NCBI GenBank assembly: GCA_037039925.1
Contig: JAXRKP010001145.1
Location: forward strand, 88,501 to 152,500
DNA from: Doris montereyensis
Taxonomy: Eukaryota > Mollusca > Gastropoda > Nudibranchia > Dorididae
Direction of reading: 5' to 3'
Length of the DNA stretch: 64,000 nt
Below are positions 49,870 through 64,000 of the stretch, one piece after another. A program made the translations under genes and the position numbers. Below the pieces are notes generated by a model. That model was given only the letters and a program-made list of their open reading frames with translations, had not been told where the DNA came from and did not search any database. How positions within the stretch are numbered: the first letter of the stretch is position 1; the number at the start of each line of letters is the position of its first letter.

Positions 49870-50596
49870 GGAGAGAGAGAGAAAGGGGGCCAGTGAGACA
49901 CACAGACAGACAGACAACCACAAAGAGAGACAGGTAGACAGAAAGAAAGAGATGCACAATTTCGCTATCCTTTAAACCATTCTTGCAATTACGCATTACA
50001 AAATAGTTTGGTGGTACTAACATGCTTTTTATATGCTTTATTTCTTAATCTTTTAATGACATATCAACTTGAATAAAATATTTGATAATCATCATTAGGG
50101 AACTGTAAAGCAATTTAAGCTTCTTATTTTAATATACTAACTAAGATAAAAAGTTTTGATTATTTATGTTATCAAACCAATGTGTTTATATGGAAAGCTG
50201 AGATTTTAAATGAGTCAAAATGCATGAATACTATATGAGTTATAGAGACCTTAAAAAGACTTTCTTTAAAAAAACTTGTTTCCAATTACACATAATGGTC
50301 ACATTTTCACTAAATTTTCAAATGAATGTTTTATTTTTAAGCCTTATTGAACACATACAAAGATTTTTCTTCTTTAGTAAACTTGAGACTGCTGCAGTCA
50401 GTTTTTCAAAAGGGTTTGAAAGAGACTGTTCTTGGATGGCGGCAGGGCATGATCACAACGGTTAGCATCTGGCCAGGCTGCAAAGAGTTGGAGTAGGTCT
50501 GCCTTGGCACATTTGACAGGAATGGCTACAGTCTGTGCGTCAACTTTTTGCAACCTTCTTGTTTTGTCCCATATGTGTAGGTCTTCAAGCTCAGAT
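25138..50596 (-). CDS. TYW2: tRNA-Phe wybutosine-synthesis enzyme TYW2 (TRMT12), six exons, N-terminus not found
   Basis: TYW2 transfers the 3-amino-3-carboxypropyl group of S-adenosylmethionine to the modified guanosine at position 37 of tRNA-Phe, the second dedicated step to wybutosine. Minus-strand exons are 50359-50596 (low end uncertain), 49014-49116, 44130-44285, 27035-27144, 26069-26226 and 25138-25625. They give the family order: a [17 protein letters not shown]-terminal part; ELW...[31 protein letters not shown]; the SAM site [14 protein letters not shown] with [12 protein letters not shown]; and [12 protein letters not shown]. Intron 4 is about 17 kb and full of repeats. Apparent one-base deletions occur in at least two exons, with another at an exon end. 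Assembly error is likelier than pseudogenisation because the protein is otherwise well conserved. The gene diverges from ARF6. Confidence 0.88.
26069..26226 (-). CDS. TYW2: TYW2 exon with SAM-binding core
   Basis: The acceptor TTTGAAAG precedes 26226 and the donor GTGAGT follows 26069. Two bases complete the Gly codon of the motif, then 52 codons: [34 protein letters not shown] and EGDNRM. The glycine motif, the acidic residue of ACEWNP and the GDNR motif are the expected methyltransferase-fold landmarks. No frame defects. Confidence 0.92.
27035..27144 (-). CDS. TYW2: TYW2 exon with [12 protein letters not shown] motif
   Basis: The acceptor ACATTCCAG precedes 27144 and the donor GTAGGT follows 27035. 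It has 36 codons plus split codons at both ends: [20 protein letters not shown] then a strand ending VVVDLYS. The next exon completes the SGIGY motif. The 30-bp minisatellite begins only about 36 bp upstream of the acceptor. Confidence 0.92.
27181..30286. repeat. Large minisatellite, 30-bp unit, about 100 copies
   Basis: The unit is ACACCTGTCAAGTAATACAC followed by GTGTAGAGGC, with GTGTAGAGAC and ATGTAGAGGC variants. The block TACACGTGTA is a 10-bp perfect palindrome containing CACGTG; many copies carry ACATGT instead. Right of about 29800, the array is increasingly interrupted by unrelated sequence. Scattered units continue to 33360. It lies in TYW2 intron 4. Confidence 0.93.
30755..31035. 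repeat. ATT/TTA microsatellite blocks interleaved with unique DNA
   Basis: Runs of TTATTATTATT alternate with short stretches that match the right copy at 34140-34500 (for example GTGCTTTCTGTTCTCATG and GAGGAAAGCATGTGTTTACA). Confidence 0.8.
32596..33360. repeat. Patchwork of 30-bp repeat units and sequence matching 36370-37110
   Basis: Fragments such as ATATGTGTGAAGGGTCGGGT, GATGAGAGGTGGAGGAAAGG and CCTAGTTTTGACACTGTGCT appear in the same order as at 36408-36960. The gaps are filled by CACCTGTCAAGTAATAC units. Confidence 0.8.
34588..34729. repeat. Tandem repeat, about 25-bp unit, 5 copies
   Basis: GCCCACGGCTGTTATAATGT recurs five times with small length changes. Confidence 0.8.
34731..35166. 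repeat. Tandem repeat, about 39-bp unit, about 11 copies
   Basis: CTAAACAATCAACCAATTTG followed by TAACCTTAGAGTTACACAT recurs with point changes. A shrunken version of the same array is at about 31240-31560 in the left duplicate, so the array predates the duplication, or both derive from one locus. Confidence 0.85.
37111..37375. other. Spacer within TYW2 intron 4; nothing recognised
   Basis: Unique-looking sequence between the duplication and the 25-bp minisatellite. Confidence 0.3.
37376..38209. repeat. Minisatellite, 25-bp unit, left segment
   Basis: The unit is AATGGTAGCTTAAATATAGT plus GTAGT, with about 33 copies here. Single-base variants (AGTGGT, GGTACC) are spread along it. It continues after the LINE at 42103-44121. 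Confidence 0.92.
38210..42102 (+). mobile_element. CR1-like non-LTR retrotransposon inserted in the 25-bp array
   Basis: A long plus-strand element. The endonuclease region has FLTETWL (about 38962), IGDFNLH (39316-39336) and ISDH (about 39505-39516). The reverse transcriptase has NFRPVSNLP (about 40365), [32 protein letters not shown] (about 40753) and an intact YADDTQLY (40851-40874). Its C-terminal part ends about 41420. An N-terminal [10 protein letters not shown] motif near 38553 is typical of such ORF2 proteins. Several frameshifts and stops make it inactive as read. TTAAATATTG at both borders (38200-38209, 42103-42112) may be a target duplication, but it resembles the array unit. Confidence 0.88.
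42103..44121. repeat. Minisatellite, 25-bp unit, right segment
   Basis: Same unit as 37376-38209. The first 500 bp are heavily scrambled, then long runs of near-identical copies follow. The array ends with AGCTTAAATAT immediately before the TYW2 exon 4 donor (GTAAGC on the minus strand at 44124-44129). Confidence 0.92.
44130..44285 (-). CDS. TYW2: TYW2 exon with VTLLLGD motif; one-base deletion
   Basis: The acceptor AAATTCAG precedes 44285 and the donor GTAAGC follows 44130. The first half reads [17 protein letters not shown], and the second half reads [20 protein letters not shown] in the next frame. Adding one base near 44216-44221 joins them and gives 51 codons with the correct phases at both ends. 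The donor is inside ten bases of the minisatellite. Confidence 0.85.
44450..44775 (-). repeat. Dispersed repeat with coding-like segment (pair with 58835-59050)
   Basis: The minus-strand translation [20 protein letters not shown] resembles VLANEKTFIDLLHACQVEIE at 58835-59050. Both are followed by a conserved AAGAACACGCC/AAGAACATGCC phrase on the plus strand. It could be a fragment of a mobile element or a shared old exon. I do not recognise the family. Confidence 0.45.
44805..47965 (+). mobile_element. Non-LTR retrotransposon, second family (degenerate)
   Basis: The 5' end reads GGCCTCAAGGTGGCAACCCC. The endonuclease starts [20 protein letters not shown] and DILAITETK (about 44957-45060), and [11 protein letters not shown] lies near 45660. 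The reverse transcriptase has [12 protein letters not shown] (about 46470), [13 protein letters not shown] and [16 protein letters not shown] segments split over frames, and [12 protein letters not shown] (47140-47175), where the usual FADD is FAHD. The 3' end is GATAAAGAAAGAAAGAAA. The endonuclease type resembles elements mis-annotated as craniofacial development protein 2. Many stops; inactive. Confidence 0.85.
47966..48270. other. Intronic spacer; nothing recognised
   Basis: A short stretch between a LINE and a SINE in a TYW2 intron. Confidence 0.3.
48282..48594 (-). mobile_element. tRNA-derived SINE with perfect 11-bp target duplication
   Basis: On the minus strand the head reads GGTAGTCCAGAGGCAAGGTG (A-box region) and then GGTGGGTTCGAGCCCGCCAA (B box GGTTCGAGCC). 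The body shares TGTAAACAGCCAAGGGAT (plus strand) with 18430-18715. The tail is (AAATC)n-like, seen on the plus strand as TTGATTTGATTTGATTTAAT. ATGTTGAGACT flanks both sides (48271-48281 and 48595-48605). Confidence 0.85.
48650..48810. repeat. Dispersed repeat (pair with 54485-54635)
   Basis: GCCAATCTGAT, GAACAATGGGAAGCAGTTAG and GGCCGGTTTAAATCTTAATG appear in the same order as related phrases at 54490-54628. Probably a MITE- or SINE-like element; its ends are not defined. Confidence 0.45.
49014..49116 (-). CDS. TYW2: TYW2 exon with [16 protein letters not shown] motif
   Basis: The acceptor TCTCTTCAG precedes 49116. It encodes [20 protein letters not shown] then [12 protein letters not shown], matching the family's DLP-SW-R-GDLLLL region. 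The phase of the next exon needs one extra base at the low end (expected L-G-Q-E-L-W). The sequence there is CTTG followed by TTAATT, so the donor looks like GG shortened to G. An alternative GT two bases earlier gives the wrong phase. Confidence 0.8.
49741..49890. repeat. AT and GA microsatellites
   Basis: (AT)n at about 49749-49778, followed by (GA)n at about 49806-49886, with degenerate edges. Ser/Leu-repeat minus-strand ORFs are translations of these. Confidence 0.9.
50359..50596 (-). CDS. TYW2: TYW2 N-terminal-region exon; low end uncertain
   Basis: The acceptor TTTCTTCAG precedes 50596. One base, then [40 protein letters not shown] and [19 protein letters not shown] follows KN at 50395. 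One frame over, the sequence [12 protein letters not shown] fits the expected helix and leads to a GTATGT donor (after 50359). A missing A in the AAAAA run at about 50399 would explain this, but the exit phase is then not clean, so the donor is unproven. No exon with the initiator Met was found upstream. Confidence 0.75.
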
Positions 50597-51537
50597 CTGA
50601 AGAAAGAAACAAATGTATACAATTTTACTCAAACAGTTCCATGCAAATTAAACAGTTTAGGGCACGGGCATACACTAAGAGCATTATCGTTGAACGAAGT
50701 CGAGTTATATTCAGTGGTTCATCAATTTCATGTGATTGGAAGCTGTATCCATTCACCTCCTAATGTGCAATGCATCAATGGTTGTGGTTGAGGCAGACGA
50801 AGGGGAGAAACAAATGAACTTAAGACTTGCCAGTGATAGTGCATATCTTCCAAGCTTATGAAATTTTGTACCTTATCAGTGTGAACAGACAGACAAGGAA
50901 ACAGATATCAGCTGTTTACCCGCTATGTCTACCTTATTCTCACAGCATGTCACAATAGGTAAGTACATCTATTAATGCTTCTAGTCAGGTTGTGGAGAGG
51001 CTTCATGTACTGAGTCTACCTGAACATGTACTACCGTAACTGTATTTTCATTCATATTGATTAAAAGTCAAATAAGTTGATTTAGAGGTCTCTCATATTT
51101 ATTAAAATTGTTTTCTGAAAATTTCATATTGGCTCATGCCTATCATATATATATAGAAAATATCTCAAAGTTTCTCTGGTGAAATCTTGACCCTTTTCCC
51201 CCTAAAATCATGATCAAAAATCTAAAAACTGAACATCTATTCTTACGTTACATGTATTAAAAAAAGGAAAGAATAAGTGGGAGAATGTTCACTGTTATTA
51301 CAACACAACAGTAAAGTCTTAGTCGTTACAAGCATTACAAAACTATTACATTCAAATAAAGAAAAGTTTCACCTCAATGCTTGTGCTTTAATAGATGGAA
51401 CACAAACTGTCAAAATCTCCATTCTGCAACATAAAACAAAAGAGATGCAAATCTATGCCCTGTTTGACATTTGATTGTATCCTCTTTTGCCATACTGATC
51501 ACTGGAATACATAATTTATAAGCATTGACGTTAGAAC

Positions 51538-51722
51538 CTACTGCATTCTGTATGACTCTTTCTGACAGTCAATGTAATTTAATTACATATAACTGCATTC
51601 TGTATGACTTTTTATGATGGTCAATGTAATAATTACATATATATAACTGCATTCTGTATACTTTTTATGACGGTCAATGTAATAATTACATATAGCTGCA
51701 TTCTGTATGACTCTCTATGAGA
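51538..51722. repeat. Tandem repeat, about 50-60 bp unit, nearly 4 copies
   Basis: CTGCATTCTGTATGACT and GTCAATGTAATAATTACATA alternate four times with indels and substitutions. Confidence 0.75.
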
Positions 51723-52084
51723 ATCAATTAAACGTATCAGAATCTGATGGTTTTATAGCAAAACCTATACTCACTAAATTAATTTACATGAAGCTACTAC
51801 ATGAGACATTTCATTACAATGTTAAGTGATGTAATACCATAGATGGAGTAATGTAGGTACAAAAAGCTAACTTTGAGCATGATAATCAGGAACCACTTCA
51901 TCCAGGACCACCATATTTTGCTGTGTAAGTTTAAAATAGCCTGTTTCGGGTCTCTTTGGTATTAACTTTTAGATCAAAACAGTGTTTGAATCTAAAGAAT
52001 AGAAAAAACATAACTAATACTTGCTTTTAAGATTTAGATCTAGTCTATGTTAAATGTTTTTGATGTTTATCCCTGATTATAATA

Positions 52085-52140
52085 TGACACTTTGTAAAGC
52101 GCTTTGAACCCATGTAATGGGGTAAAGCGCTACACAAAAA
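52085..52140 (+). mobile_element. 3' end of a CR1/L2-like LINE
   Basis: ACTTTGTAAAGCGCTTTGAA followed by GGGGTAAAGCGCTACACAAA is the kind of GCGCT-containing 3' end seen in CR1/L2 elements. The minus-strand CR1 at 56185 has a similar end (GCGCTTTACAATATC on the plus strand). Only this tail was recognised. Confidence 0.5.
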
Positions 52141-53329
52141 CGAAGTCTAGATCTATATATATAATTAATTATTATTTAATGACTTGGAAAGTCAAACTGT
52201 AAATAAAGACAAAATTTGCCAAATAGCAATTCAATTGACAATTTTAAATAGTTACTGCATTATATATAATATAATTCTTGTCTTACTCTATGTCTATTAG
52301 AAAGAGCGTCAGAGAAAGAAACTTGAATCTAGATATAGATCTAGAATATATCTAGATCTGGGCCTATCAAAGAGCCATTTGTTGCACGCCTTCGACATCC
52401 TTTGCATTATTTCTTTCGTTTCTCAGTTTCTCTGAAACTATGGTTGAACCCCATGATAGTTTTGTTACACAGGCCTAAGCCACTTCCTGTTTTCAATTCG
52501 CGCAGTGATTTTATCTTCTTCCCGGGAGTTTAATCAGTGCTCTGTATGTTATCAATTTTTTAATTTTTGAACGTGTAAAATCAAATAAATTGACTTAAAA
52601 ATTGGTTTTTGTTCATATTTCTATATATATTGGGACCAGGGGTTTCATAGACCCATATCCTCGATCGGCAAGTGTAAGGTCACTAGGTTCGTCAAAGGTT
52701 TAACTATGGAAGACACCGTTGAAATCATGTCACCCTTTAGATCTGGTTCTGTTTAAAAATAAGAATATTTGAAATTTTGGACCATCTTTCATTCTGGAAT
52801 CATTTGTGTACGATAGTAGCAATACAGTGTTTGAAAAAAATCATTATATCTCAAATTATAAGTACTTCAGTTCAAAACCAGGTGGGTCAACGAAGTGTCT
52901 CAATCAGCCATCTATTTTGTTAGACAGCTACCGCTTATGACCTCAACACACCACTTCCACATTGTTTACCAAGCCCATTACTGTTACAGGCACGCCCACC
53001 ACTCACGCTCATTTTCTTTACATCTCCGCTTTTATGTTCCTTACAAAAGGAACTGTCTTTGGAATAGAGCGGAAAACTTATGTACGTCTTGATGAGAGAT
53101 TTAGATCTATAAATCAAATTGAGGCAAGAGCGATATAATATACACAAAGCAGGTGGTCGGTGTGTTGGTGTGCCTAATTACTAATATATTAGTAATATAC
53201 ACTATAGGTCTACTGTCAACATCTAGATCTTTTTAATGCTGACTTAGACAGCTGTCTCAAGATTTAAACCTAGATCCAAGTTTGTTAGCTTGTATTGTGA
53301 GGGAGGGGTTGTGGGGTAAAGGTAAATTA

Positions 53330-53410
53330 TCATTAGATCTAGGCCTAGATTTAAATCTACTACTACTACTAGATCTAGTCTATCTAGATATCTTATCTTA
53401 AAGATCTATA
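53330..53410. repeat. TCTAGATC-type palindrome cluster
   Basis: AGATCTAGGCCTAGATTTAA and ACTAGATCTAGTCTATCTAG lie within 80 bp. The same AGATCTAGA words recur at 2240, 2388, 4249-4742, 5605, 52145 and 52330. Confidence 0.5.
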
Positions 53411-53924
53411 AATTTGTAAATGTCTTGTAGAGTGTTTTCATGTTATTTTATGTCCCATTAGGCGTAATGAATATCATGTTTTCTCAATAGATTATAATGC
53501 CAAATACATGGTCGGGACACATGATCTTCATTACTGTTGAAGGGGGAGTTCCATAATCAGCACAGTATTTTAATTTTGATAGTTCGAAATTCAATGAGAA
53601 ATAAACTGTAGTAAACCAGCCTTCAGAGATGGTGTGATAGATTTGTAATTTTTTTCTTTCTCATTAGATCTAGACTAATCTAGATCTAATAATGTACACA
53701 CTTACCTGTACACATCTGGGTCTTTGATAAAAAAATTGTAGGTTTGTATTTATTCATTTCGTCACATTATCCATACAACTTTTTTTAAAACTTTGAACAG
53801 CAGGCATGCAAAGGATGCAAACCACAAACTTCACAAAGTTTTTGGGCCTTTCAAAAGTATAGTATGTAATTCTGCAAAATAGACACAAATGACTAGTCGT
53901 CACCATCAATCACACGTTGATAGT

Positions 53925-54030
53925 GAGAAACTTTGTTATTCCAAGAGAATTTAAAATCCAAGATTCAAACACAGGACCTCATGAATGGTCTCAGTCCCAT
54001 ATACTTACCACTAGGCCACAGATATCACTT
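53925..54030 (-). mobile_element. tRNA-like SINE head
   Basis: The minus strand reads GTGGCCTAGTGGTAAGTATA (A box) and then GGTCCTGTGTTTGAATCTTG (B box GTTTGAATC), about 50 bp apart, as in tRNA-derived SINEs. The spacing and boxes are good; the body was not matched to the other SINEs here. Confidence 0.65.
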
Positions 54031-54484
54031 AGGCCTATAGTATATTTAAGTGGTTTCAGAAGCACAGTTTATACAGATTTTTGAGCTTCTTAACTCATTA
54101 ATGTGCAGAGGGCTGACCTAGATTCAATTTCCGTAACCAGATGGCTGTGGTATGTTTACATTTTCTAAGCTTCCTGTGTGCTTCTCATGGATCGCGTTAG
54201 GAAAGTGATTTCTCTCTCTCCATGTCACCATTGTAGCAGTCCATTAAACAAAATTGATGAGGAGAAAAAAAAAAAAGCAGAAAACACATAAAAAACGTAG
54301 ACGATTGAAGCAAAACGATTAAATGTGTGTGTTTAAATAAAGGCAGTACAATAGCTAAAAATCCGGGCTCAGAAAGTGATGTAGGACACTACGATCGTGA
54401 CCTTAAGCGTCAGAAAAAAGGCGTAAATAGACCAATCAGCTCTCTAGAAATAATAGCACTTAAAATAAATAGTAAAAATAGGTT

Positions 54485-54635
54485 TGACAAGCCAATCTGA
54501 TTTTACCCACACCGGTTTTGGTCTGCTTTAACAATGGCAGACAGTTAGCTGTCGGGGGGGGGGGGGCAAAACCACGCATGGCTGTATAGCAGGGGCCGTT
54601 TTTTTTTGGGTTAAATCTGAATGGGTTAAAGAAAT
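54485..54635. repeat. Dispersed repeat (pair with 48650-48810)
   Basis: GCCAATCTGATTTTACCCAC, AACAATGGCAGACAGTTAGC and GGGTTAAATCTGAATGGGTT follow the order of the partner copy. It includes a run of about 12 G at 54555-54566. It lies shortly upstream of ARF6. Confidence 0.45.
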
Positions 54636-54841
54636 CTCTGAAAAGAAAAATTAATATCGATATATACGTATATCCACATTTTTATGAAATGTATCGAGAG
54701 TATATTATATTTATATAAATTATAATATTCAATATTCATTTAAATATATATATATATGATTTGAAAGAGATAATAATGTTTCACAGAAAACTCATTGATC
54801 CTCATTTTGTTAATAATCTTGTTTTATTATTTACAGTCATC

Positions 54842-61886
<7,045 letters not shown>

Positions 61887-62800
61887 AGATAGTGTACTTA
61901 GCCGTCTATTTTATTTCTGATTTATATATATATTTATAAGTCCACCCATTTCATTCATTACTCCTATTATGTTACATTCTTCCTGTTGTTGTTTTTAAAA
62001 TTATCCTAAAAGCTGTAGAAATTGCTCTCACAGCTCATTGGAGAATTGAACTTTTAAAGAAAATCTCAACTTTGTGTGAATGGCTTCTATGTGGGATGAA
62101 GTGTTTTTAATATGATGTTGAAAGATAGCGTAAATGAAGGGATATTTAGTTTTCATCTTGTCATATACGGTGTTGGTCAAAGAAGTGAGCTCAGATGTTT
62201 CTGCAGAAGGATTTCTGTATGAATGTGCTTGTTTTTTCTTTTCACACAATAAGAAGGGGCATTTTATTTTTTTGACTGGTTATTTTTAGAAAATGTCGTG
62301 TGTGGGTTTTTTTTGTGTGCTCGGTTTGAACACCAACTTTGTATGAATGAATTCTAAACAATGAAAATTATGTAATCGGGTTATCTTACAAGGAACATGT
62401 AGGTTTTTTTTGTGTCTAAATTGCAAACTGTACTTCTACTTTTTAAAGCTTTTCTTAGATGCATTTTGTAAACTAGAAATTGAATTCCATCTATAACCAG
62501 ATCAACACTTGAAGTGAACTTAACATCAGTCTTCTCCTTCATATTCCATGTCTGTTTTGCTACAGTGGCGTGGCTGATATTATAACATGCATGATATTGT
62601 GTGGGCCTCTGTATAAGATTTTTAGTACTGAGTTGATTTATCAATGTTTTGTATCTCTGATTTTCATTGGTTGGGAATAATGTATACAAGGCTATAGGAT
62701 GGGATTGTTTAGCTGTGTTAGACTATTGATGAAAAGTGTAAACTAAAATTAAAGCTGTGTATACGAACATTTAAATACTTTGAAAATGTTGTCAAAGGTT
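61887..62800 (+). other. ARF6 3' UTR (probable)
   Basis: Non-coding AT-rich DNA after the restored stop. The ATTAAA at 62748-62753 is a plausible polyadenylation signal. The true end is unknown. Confidence 0.4.
62748..62753 (+). promoter_or_regulatory. Candidate polyadenylation signal ATTAAA
   Basis: The common variant hexamer, about 860 bp after the ARF6 stop, followed by a GT-rich stretch. No transcript evidence. Confidence 0.3.
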
Positions 62801-63344
62801 TGCTGCCTATCATACTCTTTTGTGACGTTCCAGCTGTTCCTCAGGCAAGCGTTTGTTGGATGCTGCTGGAATGTTCTTCCCTGTGCGTCTGTTATGATAC
62901 ATATATATTATATATATCTTTTCCAATGCCTTTCTGATTCCTGGCACAAACCCATTCGTTTGTGCTTTGTGCTTCCCTCAAAACCCGATTTAAAAACGTT
63001 TTTCTTTGTCCTCTGTTTTTGAAATTCAGAGAAAGAGAGTGTAAGTGTAAGTGCATTTGAGCTTTTTTGATTTGATCAATACGTGTATACATACCTTTCA
63101 CTTTCATGGCCGTTCCTAGAGATAGGTCTAAAAGTTTTGTCGATCTTCTACTGAGAATTGAAATGATGGGTTTCTAGTGCCTGCTTTATATGCTTTCATT
63201 TTTTGATTACTCCTGTGAATTGTGATGCAGTCCACATTCTATTTTGTTGAATTGAATTTTTACTTGCTTTACTTGAATTCTGCAACGTTTGGTTTTCTCA
63301 TGCCTTCTGGAGAGAGATTAAAAATTGCTGATATGAACTCTTGT
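62801..63344. other. Downstream of ARF6; nothing recognised
   Basis: T-rich DNA on the plus strand with no supported gene. It could be more ARF6 3' UTR. Confidence 0.3.
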
Positions 63345-63432
63345 TGACACAAAGTTAGCTCTTGTTAACACAACGTTAGCACTTGTTGACACAAAGTTAG
63401 CTCTTGTTAACACAACGTTAGCACTTGTTGAC
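63345..63432. repeat. Tandem repeat, 42-bp unit, 2 copies
   Basis: GTTGACACAAAGTTAGCTCT followed by TGTTAACACAACGTTAGC occurs twice. Confidence 0.8.
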
Positions 63433-63920
63433 AAAGTTTTTGTTCATCAAATTACTTTTTTTTTACTTCAACTCATTACTTGCTTTTTGTTTGCTTTTTA
63501 TCATCTTGTTTTCTCTTCATTTTTTAGTGCTTTGTGAGAATTTTGTTAATGCTTGCTGTGTGTCCTGATAGTGTTTGAATGGTGATTTGATAACGTCGAT
63601 AGACATTCTGATATTGTTGATAGGTGTGATGGTAATGTTTGATTGGCGCTGTGGTAGGACGCATCTGCCATGGTGGTTTGTCCCCTCTCCACGTCATTGA
63701 TTATGCTGGTATCTTCATCTCTTCAGTGCAATCTTTTTGTGCCACTTTCCTCATGCGGCCTGCATGGGTTTTACTTTGCTCTCATTTCATTATTCTAACT
63801 TGTTAGCTTGCTGTGTGCTGTCTATACGACAAGCAAGAAGGGGATTTACTGAAATAGACAAACCTCTGTTCCCAGGACCACTGGTCATGGTGGATGAGGT
63901 TCATTTCAATTGCTTGTTTG
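63433..63920. other. Nothing recognised
   Basis: Unique-looking T-rich DNA. A CCCAG...GAG phrase at 63873-63900 mimics splice borders but encodes nothing recognisable. Confidence 0.3.
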
Positions 63921-64000
63921 CTTCTTGTTCCACCTCTTTTCCTCTTTCTGCTCTTTGTATGGATTCTTGTTCCACCCTCTTTTCCCTCTTTCTGCTCTTT
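63921..64000. repeat. Pyrimidine-rich repeat of about 40 bp, 2 copies, cut by window end
   Basis: TTCTTGTTCCACC followed by TCTTTCTGCTCTTT occurs twice, the second copy running to the last base. Confidence 0.7.

Larger units (their letters stand above)
50597..54836. other. Spacer between divergent TYW2 and ARF6
   Basis: It must hold the TYW2 first exon, both promoters and the ARF6 5' UTR exon, but I could not place them. It contains the tandem repeat at 51538-51722, a LINE tail at 52085-52135, TCTAGATC-rich patches (52030-52370, 53095-53410, 53665-53695) and a SINE at 53925-54030. Confidence 0.4.

Noticed and set aside
49650..50023. Ser/Leu-rich ORFs resembling signal or membrane segments
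   Set aside because: Translations of the GA and AT microsatellites.
54761..54841. Upstream in-frame ATG as the ARF6 start
   Set aside because: It lies before a good AG acceptor. The family start MGK with Gly2 is at 54842.
63860..63905. A further exon bounded by CCCAG and GAG
   Set aside because: No coding homology, no donor of good quality, and no partner exon in the window.

Overview
The window is animal nuclear DNA: AT-rich, with long introns, GT/AG splice sites, non-LTR retrotransposons, tRNA-derived SINEs and an exceptional load of minisatellites. Nothing bacterial is present. The conserved genes, the TCTAGATC-rich low-complexity DNA and the CR1-like and second-type LINEs would suit a mollusc, probably a gastropod. 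That placement is an inference, not a demonstration.

Three protein genes can be supported. (1) Positions 43-9442 (+) hold the last five exons of a gene whose first visible exon resembles the C-terminal end of an adenylate-kinase-type nucleoside monophosphate kinase; its identity is uncertain. (2) Positions 25138-50596 (-) hold TYW2/TRMT12, the tRNA-Phe wybutosine-synthesis aminocarboxypropyltransferase. Six exons are recognisable and the N-terminal exon was not found. (3) Positions 54842-61886 (+) hold the whole coding region of the small GTPase ARF6 in four exons. Genes 1 and 2 converge; genes 2 and 3 diverge from a roughly 4 kb spacer.

Between and inside the genes, at least fourteen unrelated tandem arrays occur, with units of 16, 22, 25, 26, 30, 33, 36, 38, 39 and 44 bp among others. 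The largest are a 16-bp array of about 4.5 kb (18877-23396), a 30-bp array of about 3.1 kb (27181-30286) and a 25-bp array split in two by a CR1-like LINE (37376-38209 and 42103-44121). The last two fill TYW2 intron 4 and reach within about 40 bp and 10 bp of its splice sites. The same intron holds a direct duplication of 3.1-3.7 kb (30287-33360 and 33353-37110). Other mobile DNA includes a second, full-length-like LINE (44805-47965), a minus-strand CR1 (56185-57905), a gutted CR1 (60420-61590), a pogo/Tc1-type MITE with clean terminal inverted repeats and TA duplication (13077-13700), a mariner-like transposase remnant, and SINEs, one with a perfect 11-bp target duplication.

Two cautions shape the reading. 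ARF6 and TYW2 both carry apparent single-base deletions in exons that otherwise align perfectly to their families. Parts of 29800-33360 are also a colinear patchwork of unique sequence and repeat fragments. Both patterns look more like noisy long-read consensus than biology, so frameshifts here should not be read as pseudogenes without checking reads. I did not find a convincing new biological system. The most unusual true feature is the density and placement of minisatellites around the TYW2 splice sites.
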